44,375 bases of DNA from Candidatus Berkelbacteria bacterium CG_4_9_14_3_um_filter_39_23. Lineage in GTDB: Bacteria > Patescibacteriota > UBA1384 > GWA2-35-9 > CG2-30-39-44. The position numbers and the translations under genes were made by a program. Location of the stretch: positions 1-44,375 of the forward strand of contig PFTZ01000046.1 in assembly GCA_002789815.1 (NCBI GenBank). The letters run 5' to 3'. This document shows, one piece after another, positions 23,917 through 31,874 of this stretch (positions within the stretch are counted from its first letter, which is position 1; each line of letters starts with the position of its first letter). The notes under the pieces are model-generated. The model was given only the letters and a program-made list of their open reading frames with translations. It was not told the DNA's origin and searched no databases.

Positions 23917-23940
23917 TATATCTTTATGTGGTTGTAATAC
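23917..23940 (+). other. Pre-16S processing stem, 5' strand
   Basis: TATATCTTTATGTGGTTGTAATAC pairs with 25556-25579 (22 of 24 positions) across the 16S gene. Such stems are cut by RNase III-type enzymes to release pre-16S. The pair encloses 16S alone. Confidence 0.8.
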
Positions 23941-24017
23941 GCGCCAAATTTGTTTTTTATAACAAATTAGAGTTTTTTACATTTAACTCTGTTTTGAGCA
24001 AAAAAATAGAGATCAAA

Positions 24018-25482
<1,465 letters not shown>

Positions 25483-25555
25483 CTAGGGAGAATTTTAATC
25501 CCAACATAAAGTTGTTGGGAAGGTCGGAATCTCGCAAGAGATTTATTACTGCGTC

Positions 25556-25579
25556 GTATTACAACCACATTAGGATATA
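25556..25579 (+). other. Pre-16S processing stem, 3' strand
   Basis: GTATTACAACCACATTAGGATATA is the near-perfect complement of 23917-23940 on the other side of 16S. It is followed at once by a terminator, showing that this transcript ends after 16S. Confidence 0.8.
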
Positions 25580-25581
25580 AC

Positions 25582-25610
25582 AAAAACCGCCGATAAGGCG
25601 GTTTTTGAAT
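25582..25610 (+). terminator. Intrinsic terminator directly after 16S
   Basis: AAAAACCGCC (25582-25591), loop GATAA, then GGCGGTTTTT (25597-25606): a perfect 10-bp stem ending in T residues. It separates 16S from everything downstream, including 23S and 5S. Confidence 0.85.
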
Positions 25611-25671
25611 TTTCAATTTCCAATAATCAATTTTCAAAATGGCAATGTAAAATTAAAAATAAGGGGCAATT

Positions 25672-25884
25672 TCAAGATCTTTGTTTTGCCCAGTTGACGA
25701 TGGTTAATGTTAGCAAAACCACTAAAAAAATTATCAGATATAGAACGACTGAGCCCCAAGCAGTGGAGTACAAAAATTGTTTCTCGCCTTTTACAAGCTC
25801 GTCAAACTGGTTGATGTAATAATAATACCGCACAAAAGGCAAGAGAACGAAACTGGCAATTATACTGGTTAAAATTGTTTTCAT
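25672..25884 (-). CDS. Small two-helix membrane protein, 70 aa
   Basis: I do not recognise a family. The product has two hydrophobic segments (residues about 5-23, TSIIASFVLLPFVRYYYY; about 43-63, WGSVVLYLIIFLVVLLTLTIV) joined by a polar loop (INQFDELVKGEKQ). GGAGG lies about 15 bases before the ATG, somewhat far. It is orphaned between the 16S terminator and the nuclease block and faces 16S. The 200 bases upstream (25885-26087) hold no gene that I can support; they contain a GCCAGT/ACTGGC hairpin near 26060. Confidence 0.5.
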   Translation of the reverse strand: MKTILTSIIASFVLLPFVRYYYYINQFDELVKGEKQFLYSTAWGSVVLYLIIFLVVLLTLTIVNWAKQRS

Positions 25885-26087
25885 AATAAAATTATCTGAC
25901 CTCCGAAATCCGATATCTGGTATCTGAACCTTGGTGGTGTGTTTTGAATTCTGCTCGTGCGGGCAAAAAGACCCTTCTCCGTAAAACTACAGACGGTTAA
26001 AAGGGGGTTGGAGGGAAGAAATTTTTGCTCGCCCTCGCTTTTCCGTCGCCAAATTTCGTGCCAGTGAAACTGGCGCGCCGCCTAAAT

Positions 26088-26621
26088 CTATTTTACCGTA
26101 TTAAGCAATTCGTTATTATAATCTCGCATTGTATCTTTATTCGTCGGTTTATACAAAATATTTTCTTTGTATTTTAAATAAACTTCGCTATCGGAATGGT
26201 CGGTTAAAGTTATATCATCTTTTACAACTTCCAAAACAACATTTCTATTTTTATTTTGAGTGATTTTTGCATGGCTGAAAGCGTCAATATAAACCATATT
26301 TTCCCATTTGTCTAACATTTTGAAATGATGAATGTTTTCTGACCACGCAAGCGGGACAACATGATGAAGCTCAAAACCAAGGGTTTTTACGACCGTTTGT
26401 TTTACAAAATACTGATATTTTTCGTTTAACGACCTGTCCAACCTCGTTGTTGTCTCGCTAAAACTATTTTGCCCCTCTTTTAATACTAATTGTTCGCCTC
26501 GCACTTCAAAATATACTGTCTGATTTAAAAGATAATATACTTGGACGATTTTGTTGTGCCAGTTATGAAAATCTCTTTTACTAGGTTTTGATCCAGAAAA
26601 ATTTTTTGGTTTTAATTCCAC
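26088..26621 (-). CDS. HNH-family endonuclease, probable restriction subunit
   Basis: Predicted DNA nuclease with a beta-beta-alpha metal (HNH) fold. The 177-residue product has the HNH signature in its middle: FELHHVVPLAW (His86-His87), HHFKMLDKWENMVYID (Asn108) and FSHAKIT (His117). The start is GTG (shown as Met) three bases after the stop of the upstream gene, with no separate ribosome-binding site, implying coupled translation. In this operon with two DNA methyltransferases it is the best candidate for the cleaving activity of a restriction-modification system, possibly together with the preceding 229-aa protein. The recognition site is unknown. Confidence 0.75.
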   Translation of the reverse strand: MELKPKNFSGSKPSKRDFHNWHNKIVQVYYLLNQTVYFEVRGEQLVLKEGQNSFSETTTRLDRSLNEKYQYFVKQTVVKTLGFELHHVVPLAWSENIHHFKMLDKWENMVYIDAFSHAKITQNKNRNVVLEVVKDDITLTDHSDSEVYLKYKENILYKPTNKDTMRDYNNELLNTVK

Positions 26622-26624
26622 TTT

Positions 26625-27314
26625 TTATATTTCTATAACAGATCTTCTTTGTGTTGGAGTTAAATTTCTGTATTCCTTGATAAGTTCAACTGCTTTATCC
26701 GTATTGATATTAAAACTAGATTCTGTGCCAATGGCAGAAACAAAAAACATATACTCATAAATACTGATTTTATCTATATCGTATTCTTTATCTCTTAAAA
26801 TATCTAAAATAATATCAATGTATCCGCCGAGCAAACTATCTATTCCTTTAGAAAAGATAAAATATTTGTCCAGAATAGTTTTTGCCTTGATTAACTTCAA
26901 GCCCTGATTACTTATTGAAACATATTTAACATTTTGCCTAGAAAAAGAATCCGTTGGTTCTTTTTTCTTGTCATATCGTTCAATCAATCCCATTCTGTGA
27001 AGATCAACAAACAAATTTTTTCGCATTGCGTCTTGAGTGCCTATACCTGCTTTTTGTTTAGCTTCATTACAAAATTGAGCATATAAAAACTCTTCGGAAT
27101 AATTTTCTGGTCTCTTGGAAATGTCGGTCGTCCGAATTGTCATCAAATTTTGATTCGGGGCGTATTTATCCAGCAATATTAAAATATCAATGATTTGCGT
27201 CATCACATAACGATTATGTTCCGAAGAAGGAGAGCCACGATACTTCTCGTTTCTTGTTCTAGAATCAATAAATTCTAGAGCTTTATTTCCTGAATTTATA
27301 TTATTTATTGCCAT
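26625..27314 (-). CDS. Unknown protein of the restriction-modification block, 229 aa
   Basis: I do not recognise this protein. It is soluble, with a winged-helix-like middle (DAMRKNLFVDLHRMGLIERYDKK, then VKYVSISNQGLKLIKAK) that could bind DNA, and a helical C-terminal half. No nuclease motif is evident. Its first 14 bases overlap the end of the upstream m6A-type methyltransferase gene and its stop lies three bases before the GTG of the HNH gene. The most economical reading is a specificity/partner subunit of the HNH nuclease, or the N-terminal part of a restriction enzyme split into two chains; this is inference. Confidence 0.6.
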   Translation of the reverse strand: MAINNINSGNKALEFIDSRTRNEKYRGSPSSEHNRYVMTQIIDILILLDKYAPNQNLMTIRTTDISKRPENYSEEFLYAQFCNEAKQKAGIGTQDAMRKNLFVDLHRMGLIERYDKKKEPTDSFSRQNVKYVSISNQGLKLIKAKTILDKYFIFSKGIDSLLGGYIDIILDILRDKEYDIDKISIYEYMFFVSAIGTESSFNINTDKAVELIKEYRNLTPTQRRSVIEI

Positions 27315-28083
27315 ATTTAATCAAGTTTCTTTTTGCTAATTTAACATAGTTTTTATTATTGTCGGAACAAATAAAATTTCTTTTTAATTTTTTTGCGGCT
27401 ACAGCAGTTATGCCGCTTCCGACAAAACAATCTAAAACAAGATCGCCGACATTTGAACTTGCTTTTATAATTCTTTCCACTAATTCTAGTGGTTTAGGTG
27501 TAATATGAGACATTTTAGGAGTTTTGCCGTTGATTTTATTTTTATGCCTCTCGCTTGTGATATGCCATACTTCACCGCAAAGCCTGCCTTTCGGATTAGG
27601 AAACCACCTTTTGCCGTCTTTTAAAATCCCTTTTATCTTTGCGTGTTCAATTCTATCAGTTGATTCATAGGGTACACGAACATCGTCATAATTAAAAATA
27701 TGATTTTCGCCCTTGGTAAAAAACAAAATTGATTCTTGCCCGTTGCTGAATTTTTGTTTTGCCCCGCCCAATCCGTCTCTTTTATCCCAAGTTATCCAAT
27801 TTTGAAAAAATAACCCTTTCGTCACTAAATAAAAAAGAATAAAAGCCGAATTGTAGGGGGTGTTAAAAATATACAAACTGCCGTTTGATTTTAATTTAGG
27901 GATTAAAGCGTCAATCCAGTGAAATGTAAAATCAAAAAAATCTTTTTCGCTCTCAAAACTATCCCATTTTGCCTTATTCAAATTATATGGCGGATCAATA
28001 ACGGCGAGATTTATTGATTTATCATCAATTTTATTTAAAAACTCAAGGCAATCTAAATTGTAAATTTCGTTTATTTTTTTCAT
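27301..28083 (-). CDS. DNA methyltransferase, beta-class, m6A-type motif (DPPY)
   Basis: S-adenosylmethionine-dependent amino-methyltransferase, 260 residues. The catalytic motif IV is VIDPPYNLNKAKW (DPPY at about residues 30-33), close to the N-terminus, and the SAM-binding motif LDCFVGSGITAVAAKKL is near the C-terminus, the order of the beta class. DPPY suggests adenine-N6 methylation. The gene is the second of a four-gene minus-strand operon, 3 bases after the other methyltransferase. Paired amino-methyltransferases usually protect the two strands of an asymmetric site, as in type IIS-like systems. Confidence 0.85.
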   Translation of the reverse strand: MKKINEIYNLDCLEFLNKIDDKSINLAVIDPPYNLNKAKWDSFESEKDFFDFTFHWIDALIPKLKSNGSLYIFNTPYNSAFILFYLVTKGLFFQNWITWDKRDGLGGAKQKFSNGQESILFFTKGENHIFNYDDVRVPYESTDRIEHAKIKGILKDGKRWFPNPKGRLCGEVWHITSERHKNKINGKTPKMSHITPKPLELVERIIKASSNVGDLVLDCFVGSGITAVAAKKLKRNFICSDNNKNYVKLAKRNLIKYGNK

Positions 28084-28086
28084 AAC

Positions 28087-28932
28087 TTAAAATAAAGATT
28101 TGAGTTTTAAATTCATTACTCTTTCGTAACTTTTTGATATTTCATAACCGACATAATTTCTTTTTAATTCTTTGGCAATTTTTAATGTTGTGCCAGAACC
28201 AGCAAAGGGGTCCAAAACCGTATCGCCGACATATGTAAATAATCTAACACAACGCCTAACGATTTCTTCGGGCATTATTGCCGAATGCTCGCCAAAGGCC
28301 AAATCGCCTTTCCCCGGAATTGGTATGTTCCAAATTTGTTTTGTAAATTCTACCCATTCTTTTTCAGTCAATTTGCTTTTTTCTTTTATATCTTTTGGCA
28401 AATTATTTTCGGAAGGTCCATCTTTTACATAAACAGTAATAAATTCAATTGTATTTTGAGCATAAAAATTTCTTGGGTAAGGATAACTACCAAACATCAA
28501 TTTTTTACTCGGATTTGTTCTGTTCCAAATAAATACATCAAGCAGGAATAGTCCCGTGCCGTTCAATATTGAGTGTTCAATATCGCTGTTAATGTCAAAT
28601 ATGTGGCGATTAAAATGTGTGTCTAAAACCTTTTTGAACATTGGCATTAGTGGAGTGTTGACGACTAATTTTCCATTTGGCTTTAATACTCTTTCGCATT
28701 CTTTCCAAACCTGCAACATTTCATTAACATATTTTTTATAATCCGCAATGTCGCCAATTTGTCCACGAATTTTTTCTGACCTTTTATCTTTTTGATAACC
28801 GTCAAGGGAATAATCTTTTATATTGAAATATGGCGGACTAGTAACGACCAATTGGACAGAATTGTCTGGCAATTCTGTCATTTTTCTTGCGTCTTTAAAA
28901 AATAATTTGTTTAAATAATCCATAAAATCCAT
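28087..28932 (-). CDS. DNA methyltransferase, beta-class, m4C-type motif (SPPY)
   Basis: Second SAM-dependent amino-methyltransferase of the block, 281 residues. Motif IV is VVTSPPYFNIKDY (about residues 29-41) and the SAM-binding DPFAGSGTTLKIAKELKRNYVGYE is C-terminal, again beta order. TSPPY is typical of N4-cytosine enzymes, although some m6A enzymes share it. The ATG lies inside the last codons of a truncated XRE-type regulator gene in another frame, so the regulator once led this operon. With the m6A-type enzyme it would methylate both strands of an asymmetric recognition site. Confidence 0.85.
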   Translation of the reverse strand: MDFMDYLNKLFFKDARKMTELPDNSVQLVVTSPPYFNIKDYSLDGYQKDKRSEKIRGQIGDIADYKKYVNEMLQVWKECERVLKPNGKLVVNTPLMPMFKKVLDTHFNRHIFDINSDIEHSILNGTGLFLLDVFIWNRTNPSKKLMFGSYPYPRNFYAQNTIEFITVYVKDGPSENNLPKDIKEKSKLTEKEWVEFTKQIWNIPIPGKGDLAFGEHSAIMPEEIVRRCVRLFTYVGDTVLDPFAGSGTTLKIAKELKRNYVGYEISKSYERVMNLKLKSLF

Positions 28933-29039
28933 TTTATTAAATTATCAACGCTAACTTCAAGGGCTTTTGCAAGTTTATTAAGTGTGTCTAATGTTGGATT
29001 TTGATTTTTGCCATCTTCAATTTTTCGGAAGTCAGATTT
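28911..29039 (-). pseudogene. Beheaded XRE/controller-type HTH regulator
   Basis: Reading the minus strand from the end of tRNA-Ile gives SDFRKIEDGKNQNPTLDTLN followed by KLAKALEVSVDNLIKW, the C-terminal half of a Cro/C1-type helix-turn-helix domain, as in restriction-modification controller (C) proteins. The stop TAA (28913-28911) overlaps the start of the first methyltransferase gene. The N-terminal half is missing: the frame runs directly into the encoded CCA of tRNA-Ile (29040-29042). No start codon can be assigned, so this is a remnant produced by a junction at the tRNA 3' end. It is not conventionally annotated because it is short. Confidence 0.75.
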
Positions 29040-29116
29040 TGGTGGGCGCGGATGGACTCGGACCATCGACCTCTTCATTATCAGTGAAGTGCTCTAACCA
29101 ACTGAGCTACGCGCCC
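29040..29116 (-). tRNA. tRNA-Ile (GAU)
   Basis: On the minus strand a complete cloverleaf: acceptor GGGCGCG/CGCGCCC, D-arm TAGCTCAGTTGGTTAGAGC, anticodon stem-loop CTTCA-CTGATAA-TGAAG with anticodon GAT, T-arm GGTCCGAGTCC, discriminator A and an encoded CCA (29042-29040). It lies between the 16S and 23S genes, where tRNA-Ile(GAU) belongs in a bacterial rRNA spacer, but in the opposite orientation. The DNA after its CCA is a truncated regulator gene, so its 3' end looks like a recombination junction. Confidence 0.95.
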
Positions 29117-29218
29117 ATTATAATCTCAAATTGTGCTTGTTGTTATTTTCTACTCGTCTTTTTATTCCCGTATCTTCGCCTGTCATTCCCGTGAAAACGG
29201 GAATCCAGACAGGGCTGT

Positions 29219-29265
29219 ATCCCCAATCCGAAGCGCTTCGCTTTCGGTTGAGGATGACAAGGGGG
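29219..29265. repeat. 47-bp dispersed repeat, copy 2
   Basis: Identical to 54-100. It is preceded by TGTCATTCCCGTGAAAACGGGAATCCAG (a palindromic GTCATTCCCG/CGGGAAT unit, 29181-29206) and followed by a diverged GCGTAAGTTGCGCAATATT end. The gap 29117-29414 holds only this repeat material and an AT-rich stretch. Confidence 0.75.
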
Positions 29266-29414
29266 TGGAATGATATTTGCGTAAGTTGCGCAATATTCTA
29301 AAAAATCAAGAATCTAGCATCTAAGTATAATTCTAGCAATTTTGGGGAAAAAATGCAATAATATGGTCCAGAGGATAGAAACCAGATATCAGTTTTCCGA
29401 TAAAATTTGAAGCA

Positions 29415-29894
29415 ATGCTTTTAACTACCCATATTTTAATCGGGGGAGCGATCGGACAAGCGGTGGGCAATGCGCCACTTGGTTTTGCATTAGGCGCAGT
29501 ATCTCATTTTGCGCTGGACGCTATTCCGCATTTTGATCCGGGAATATGGAGTGATGTCACCAAGGAAAGTGGCGAAAATATTTGGGACAAAAAAATATGG
29601 GCTTTTGTCGCGGTGGATTTATTAGCAACACTCGGATTACTAATCGTGTTGCTCCCGCAAAGTTTATCGCTTCCATTTATCGCTGGCGCTTTAGGTGGCG
29701 CGTCAGTTGATTTGATTGACAATGTGCCATTTTGGCAAAGGAAAATTCACCAAACAAGAATTGGCAAACAGATTGGCAAATTTCACAATTCACTTCATTT
29801 TGTCAAAAAGGAAATCCTGAGAAAAAATGCCATGGCGCTTCTTGTCGTCCAAGTTGTAATTATCGGATTGATTTTTTGGCTGATTGAGCTATAA
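29415..29894 (+). CDS. YdjM-like predicted membrane metal-dependent hydrolase
   Basis: The 159-residue product has the N-terminal pattern LLTTHILIGGAIGQAVG and SHFALDAIPHFDPG, where conserved histidines and aspartates resemble those of the LexA-regulated inner-membrane hydrolase family (YdjM type). There are three to four hydrophobic segments (about residues 5-35, 60-90, 140-158). A basic region (KRKIHQTRIGKQIGKFHNSLH) follows a predicted third segment. There is no obvious Shine-Dalgarno. Enzymatic function in this family is unproven. It is followed 9 bp later by a small membrane protein gene and likely forms an operon with it. Confidence 0.65.
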   Translation: MLLTTHILIGGAIGQAVGNAPLGFALGAVSHFALDAIPHFDPGIWSDVTKESGENIWDKKIWAFVAVDLLATLGLLIVLLPQSLSLPFIAGALGGASVDLIDNVPFWQRKIHQTRIGKQIGKFHNSLHFVKKEILRKNAMALLVVQVVIIGLIFWLIEL

Positions 29895-29903
29895 TAATTC
29901 CAA

Positions 29904-30107
29904 ATGTTCACAAGAATTTTAATTTTTATTGCTTCTTTGGTTTTGGGCTACCTCGGTCTTCGGTATAATTATTGGGTGGTTAAAACCGTTGGCAAAAGTC
30001 AGTGGGTTGAAAATAAATTCGGCGCTGGTATGACATTTGCGGTTTACCAGCTAATGGCTTTGATTATCATTATACTTGGTTTTGCCCACTTGATTGGGGC
30101 TATTTGA
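29904..30107 (+). CDS. Small membrane protein, 67 aa
   Basis: Two membrane segments (residues about 3-22, TRILIFIASLVLGYLGLRY; about 44-65, TFAVYQLMALIIIILGFAHL) separated by a short polar loop (KTVGKSQWVENKFGAG). No enzyme motif is present. It is placed 9 bases after the YdjM-like gene and just before tRNA-Ala. I do not recognise the family with certainty; similar short two-helix proteins are common in Candidate Phyla genomes. Confidence 0.6.
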   Translation: MFTRILIFIASLVLGYLGLRYNYWVVKTVGKSQWVENKFGAGMTFAVYQLMALIIIILGFAHLIGAI

Positions 30108-30123
30108 AATAATATTTTATCAT

Positions 30124-30195
30124 GGGCTCGTAGTTCAATGGTAGAACGCTTCATTTGCAATGAAGAGGTTGGGGGTTCGATTCCTCTCGGGTCCA
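30124..30195 (+). tRNA. tRNA-Ala (UGC)
   Basis: Complete cloverleaf: acceptor GGGCTCG/CGGGTCC with the G3-U70 pair that is the identity element of tRNA-Ala, D-arm TAGTTCAATGGTAGAAC, anticodon stem-loop CTTCA-TTTGCAA-TGAAG with anticodon TGC, T-arm GGGGGTTCGATTCC, discriminator A. The CCA is not encoded (AAAA follows), unlike tRNA-Ile nearby. It lies between 16S and 23S and points the same way as both, as in a classical rRNA spacer. Confidence 0.96.
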
Positions 30196-30208
30196 AAAAT
30201 ATACATCC

Positions 30209-30237
30209 TTGACAAAAGCATCAGGGATTTTTAAAAT
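30209..30237 (+). promoter_or_regulatory. Promoter for the MscS-like gene
   Basis: TTGACA (30209-30214), a 17-base spacer and TAAAAT (30232-30237). Transcription would start near 30244, exactly where the hairpin arm GGAGTTGTTGTTG (30245-30257) begins, giving a leader of about 120 bases. Confidence 0.75.
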
Positions 30238-30244
30238 AGAAATA

Positions 30245-30308
30245 GGAGTTGTTGTTGAGCGCGTTTTTGTAGCAATTTGCAGTAAAAATGGCACCTAACA
30301 ACAGTTCC
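30245..30308 (+). promoter_or_regulatory. Structured leader with shared 17-base motif
   Basis: GGAGTTGTTGTTG (30245-30257) pairs imperfectly with TAACAACAGTTCC (30296-30308), enclosing AATTTGCAGTAAAAATG (30274-30290), which also occurs at 23594-23610 upstream of 16S. No known riboswitch is recognised. It sits at the 5' end of the predicted transcript for the gene at 30365, so it may be a regulatory RNA element. Confidence 0.45.
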
Positions 30309-30364
30309 AAAAAGTAGTTGGTCGAGCTATTTATTGTTTTTAAATAATAAAAGGAAAAATAATT

Positions 30365-31057
30365 ATGGATTCATTATCAAATTGGACAACCTCAATTCAA
30401 GATGCTTTACAAGTAATCGTCACCAGAGTGGTTGATTTTATTCCTAATATCTTTGGCGCAACCTTAATTCTAATTTTAGGTTGGGTGCTGGCAGCGCTCC
30501 TTGAGTGGGCTGTGGAAAATATCTTGCGCGCAACTGGTCTGCAAACAGTATTTGAAAGAGCCAAGATAGAGGATATTATTAAAAAAGCTGATACCAAGAA
30601 AGATACATCGGGCGTTATTGGTTCAGTAGTAAAATGGATTGTTATTCTGGTAGCGGTGATGGCAGCGGCTGACACATTGCAAATGCCACAGATTGCCGGC
30701 TTTATCAATGATATTTTAGGCTATGTACCAAGTGTTGTTGGCGCAGCAGTTACTTTGGTTGTGGGAGTAATTTTCGCTCATTTTATGGCGAATGTTATTA
30801 AAGGGGCGGTGACTGCCGCTCAACTAAATTTTGCAGATTTGGCAGCTTCAGCTACCAAATATGCGATTTTGGTTTTTACGATATTAGCAGCGCTGTCTCA
30901 AATGGGCATTGCGACTGTTTTTTTACAGACCTTATTCACTGGGTTTGTTGCAATGATTGCTATTGCTGGCGGATTAGCTTTTGGTCTTGGCGGACAAGCG
31001 TTCGCTAAAGATTCTCTAGAGAAGTTTAAAAAAGAAGTCGAAATCCACAGCAAATAG
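30365..31057 (+). CDS. MscS-like membrane protein (conserved TM-helix family)
   Basis: Predicted small-conductance mechanosensitive-channel relative. The 230-residue product has four to five membrane segments: about residues 20-45 (VDFIPNIFGATLILILGWVLAALL), 85-105, 113-145 (YVPSVVGAAVTLVVGVIFAHFMA) and 165-215 (glycine/alanine-rich, ILAALSQMGIATVFLQTLF, IAIAGGLAFGLGGQAFAKD). The repeated pattern P-x-IFGA-x-L and the terminal GLAFGLGGQAFAKD match the conserved TM-helix repeats of this family. The cytoplasmic beta domain of true MscS is absent, so gating function is uncertain. AAAGGA precedes the ATG by about 10 bases. It has its own promoter and structured leader and ends 140 bases before the 23S leader promoter. 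Confidence 0.82.
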   Translation: MDSLSNWTTSIQDALQVIVTRVVDFIPNIFGATLILILGWVLAALLEWAVENILRATGLQTVFERAKIEDIIKKADTKKDTSGVIGSVVKWIVILVAVMAAADTLQMPQIAGFINDILGYVPSVVGAAVTLVVGVIFAHFMANVIKGAVTAAQLNFADLAASATKYAILVFTILAALSQMGIATVFLQTLFTGFVAMIAIAGGLAFGLGGQAFAKDSLEKFKKEVEIHSK

Positions 31058-31193
31058 TTTGCTATTCAGCTTCCTCACAAGGAGGGGAGAAATTAAGGGC
31101 TATAAAGCTAGCAATTTTTGTATTACAAAATAGAGTATGTCTCGCAAGGTTATACCAGTAGCAAGAAGGTTTGCTTGGTAATTTTTTTCTTAC

Positions 31194-31223
31194 TTGACAA
31201 GCAATTGTATAATTTGATACAAT
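31194..31223 (+). promoter_or_regulatory. Promoter in the 23S leader region
   Basis: TTGACA (31194-31199), an 18-base spacer and TACAAT (31218-31223). It points at 23S, but an intrinsic terminator at 31316-31338 lies between. Confidence 0.75.
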
Positions 31224-31230
31224 ACATTTA

Positions 31231-31281
31231 ATGGTAGAGAGAAAAGTAGAAGTAAAAATCAGAAAGGGGGTAAGCGCTTGA
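31231..31281 (+). CDS. Possible 16-residue leader peptide
   Basis: ATG 31231 to TGA 31279-31281 encodes MVERKVEVKIRKGVSA, beginning about 8 bases after the -10 box of the promoter at 31194-31223. It is rich in Lys, Arg and Val. No Shine-Dalgarno is possible at that distance, so translation would be leaderless. It is followed by the terminator at 31316-31338. Weak but testable; chance is a real alternative. Confidence 0.25.
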   Translation: MVERKVEVKIRKGVSA

Positions 31282-31315
31282 TAGCAGTTTGAGTTTCGTT
31301 TTTCAGATTGTCATC

Positions 31316-31338
31316 AACCGCTTAATGCGGTTTTTTTC
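31316..31338 (+). terminator. Intrinsic terminator between leader promoter and 23S
   Basis: AACCGC (31316-31321), loop TTAAT, GCGGTT (31327-31332) running into seven T residues (31331-31337). It would end a transcript of about 105 bases from the promoter at 31194, upstream of the boxA-like motif and of 23S. The whole gap 31058-31420 otherwise holds only the leader elements listed. Confidence 0.8.
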
Positions 31339-31374
31339 TCGTCAATTTGTGTATTATTCAGGCGAGGTAAAAGT

Positions 31375-31384
31375 ACTTTAACAA
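31375..31384 (+). promoter_or_regulatory. boxA-like antitermination motif in the 23S leader
   Basis: ACTTTAACAA, identical to 23799-23808 in the 16S leader, and likewise preceded by AGGCGAG (31360-31366) and by a -10-like TATTAT (31352-31357). This suggests a separate 23S transcription start near 31363. Confidence 0.6.
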
Positions 31385-31393
31385 TACGGTTTG

Positions 31394-31418
31394 ATTGTCA
31401 ACAACAATCAAAGTAAGT
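31394..31418 (+). other. Pre-23S processing stem, 5' strand
   Basis: ATTGTCAACAACAATCAAAGTAAGT pairs with 35511-35535 (24 of 25 positions), enclosing 23S alone. This is the expected substrate for RNase III-type release of pre-23S. Confidence 0.85.
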
Positions 31419-31592
31419 GTAATAAGAGATCACCAAAAGTGTATGGTGGATGCCTTGGCAAAAAACACCGATGAAGGACGTAGTAGCCTGCGATAAGCTT
31501 CGGGTAGCTGGCAAACAAGCTTTGATCCGAAGATGTCCGAATAGGGCAACCTAACTGCGTAAACCGCAGTTGATCGTGCTTCGCACCCAATC

Positions 31593-31725
31593 TCAAAATT
31601 TAAACCTTCCCGAAAGCTATCGCTAAAGGGCAGGCAAATCTCAAAGTGACCCCGAACAAATTACTTCGCAATTTTACGGGGTAGACAATGTAAAATTTTA
31701 AATTTTGATTTTGAGTGCGTAGTAC
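31593..31725 (+). other. 23S intervening sequence 1 (domain I, about 133 nt)
   Basis: Inserted in a domain I hairpin near E. coli helices 9-10: the flanking CCCAATC (31586-31592) and GATTGGG (31726-31732) pair. Inside, CTCAAAATTTAAA pairs with TTTAAATTTTGATTTTGAG near the ends, making a long AT-rich stem. It contains AAATCTCAAA, part of a repeat found elsewhere in the window. Probably excised or retained as an expanded helix; not known. Confidence 0.75.
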
Positions 31726-31780
31726 GATTGGGTACCCGCTGAACTGAAACATCTTAGTAAGCGGAGGAAAATAAAACAAT

Positions 31781-31874
31781 AATCCCGTTTTCGGGATAGT
31801 GTTTCGCGTCTCGACTTCAAAATGTTAAATTTCAATTTTTGAGATTTGAGATTTGAATTTTGAGATTGCGAAGC
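31781..31874 (+). other. 23S intervening sequence 2 (domain I, about 94 nt)
   Basis: Lies between GAGGAAAATAAAACAAT and ATTGTGATTCCTTAAGTAGCGGCGAGC, where E. coli has only a short stem. The junction bases ACAAT/ATTGT pair. It contains TTTGAGATTTGAGATTTGAATTTTGAGATT, an inverted version of the AAATCTCAAA repeat seen elsewhere. Confidence 0.75.

Noticed and set aside
25885..26087. attR site at the far end of the restriction-modification block
   Set aside because: I looked for a repeat of the tRNA-Ile 3' end here and saw none longer than a few bases; no integrase gene is present either.
30245..30364. Known riboswitch (such as c-di-AMP) before the MscS-like gene
   Set aside because: The leader is too short and lacks conserved motifs of riboswitches I can recognise; only a generic hairpin is visible.
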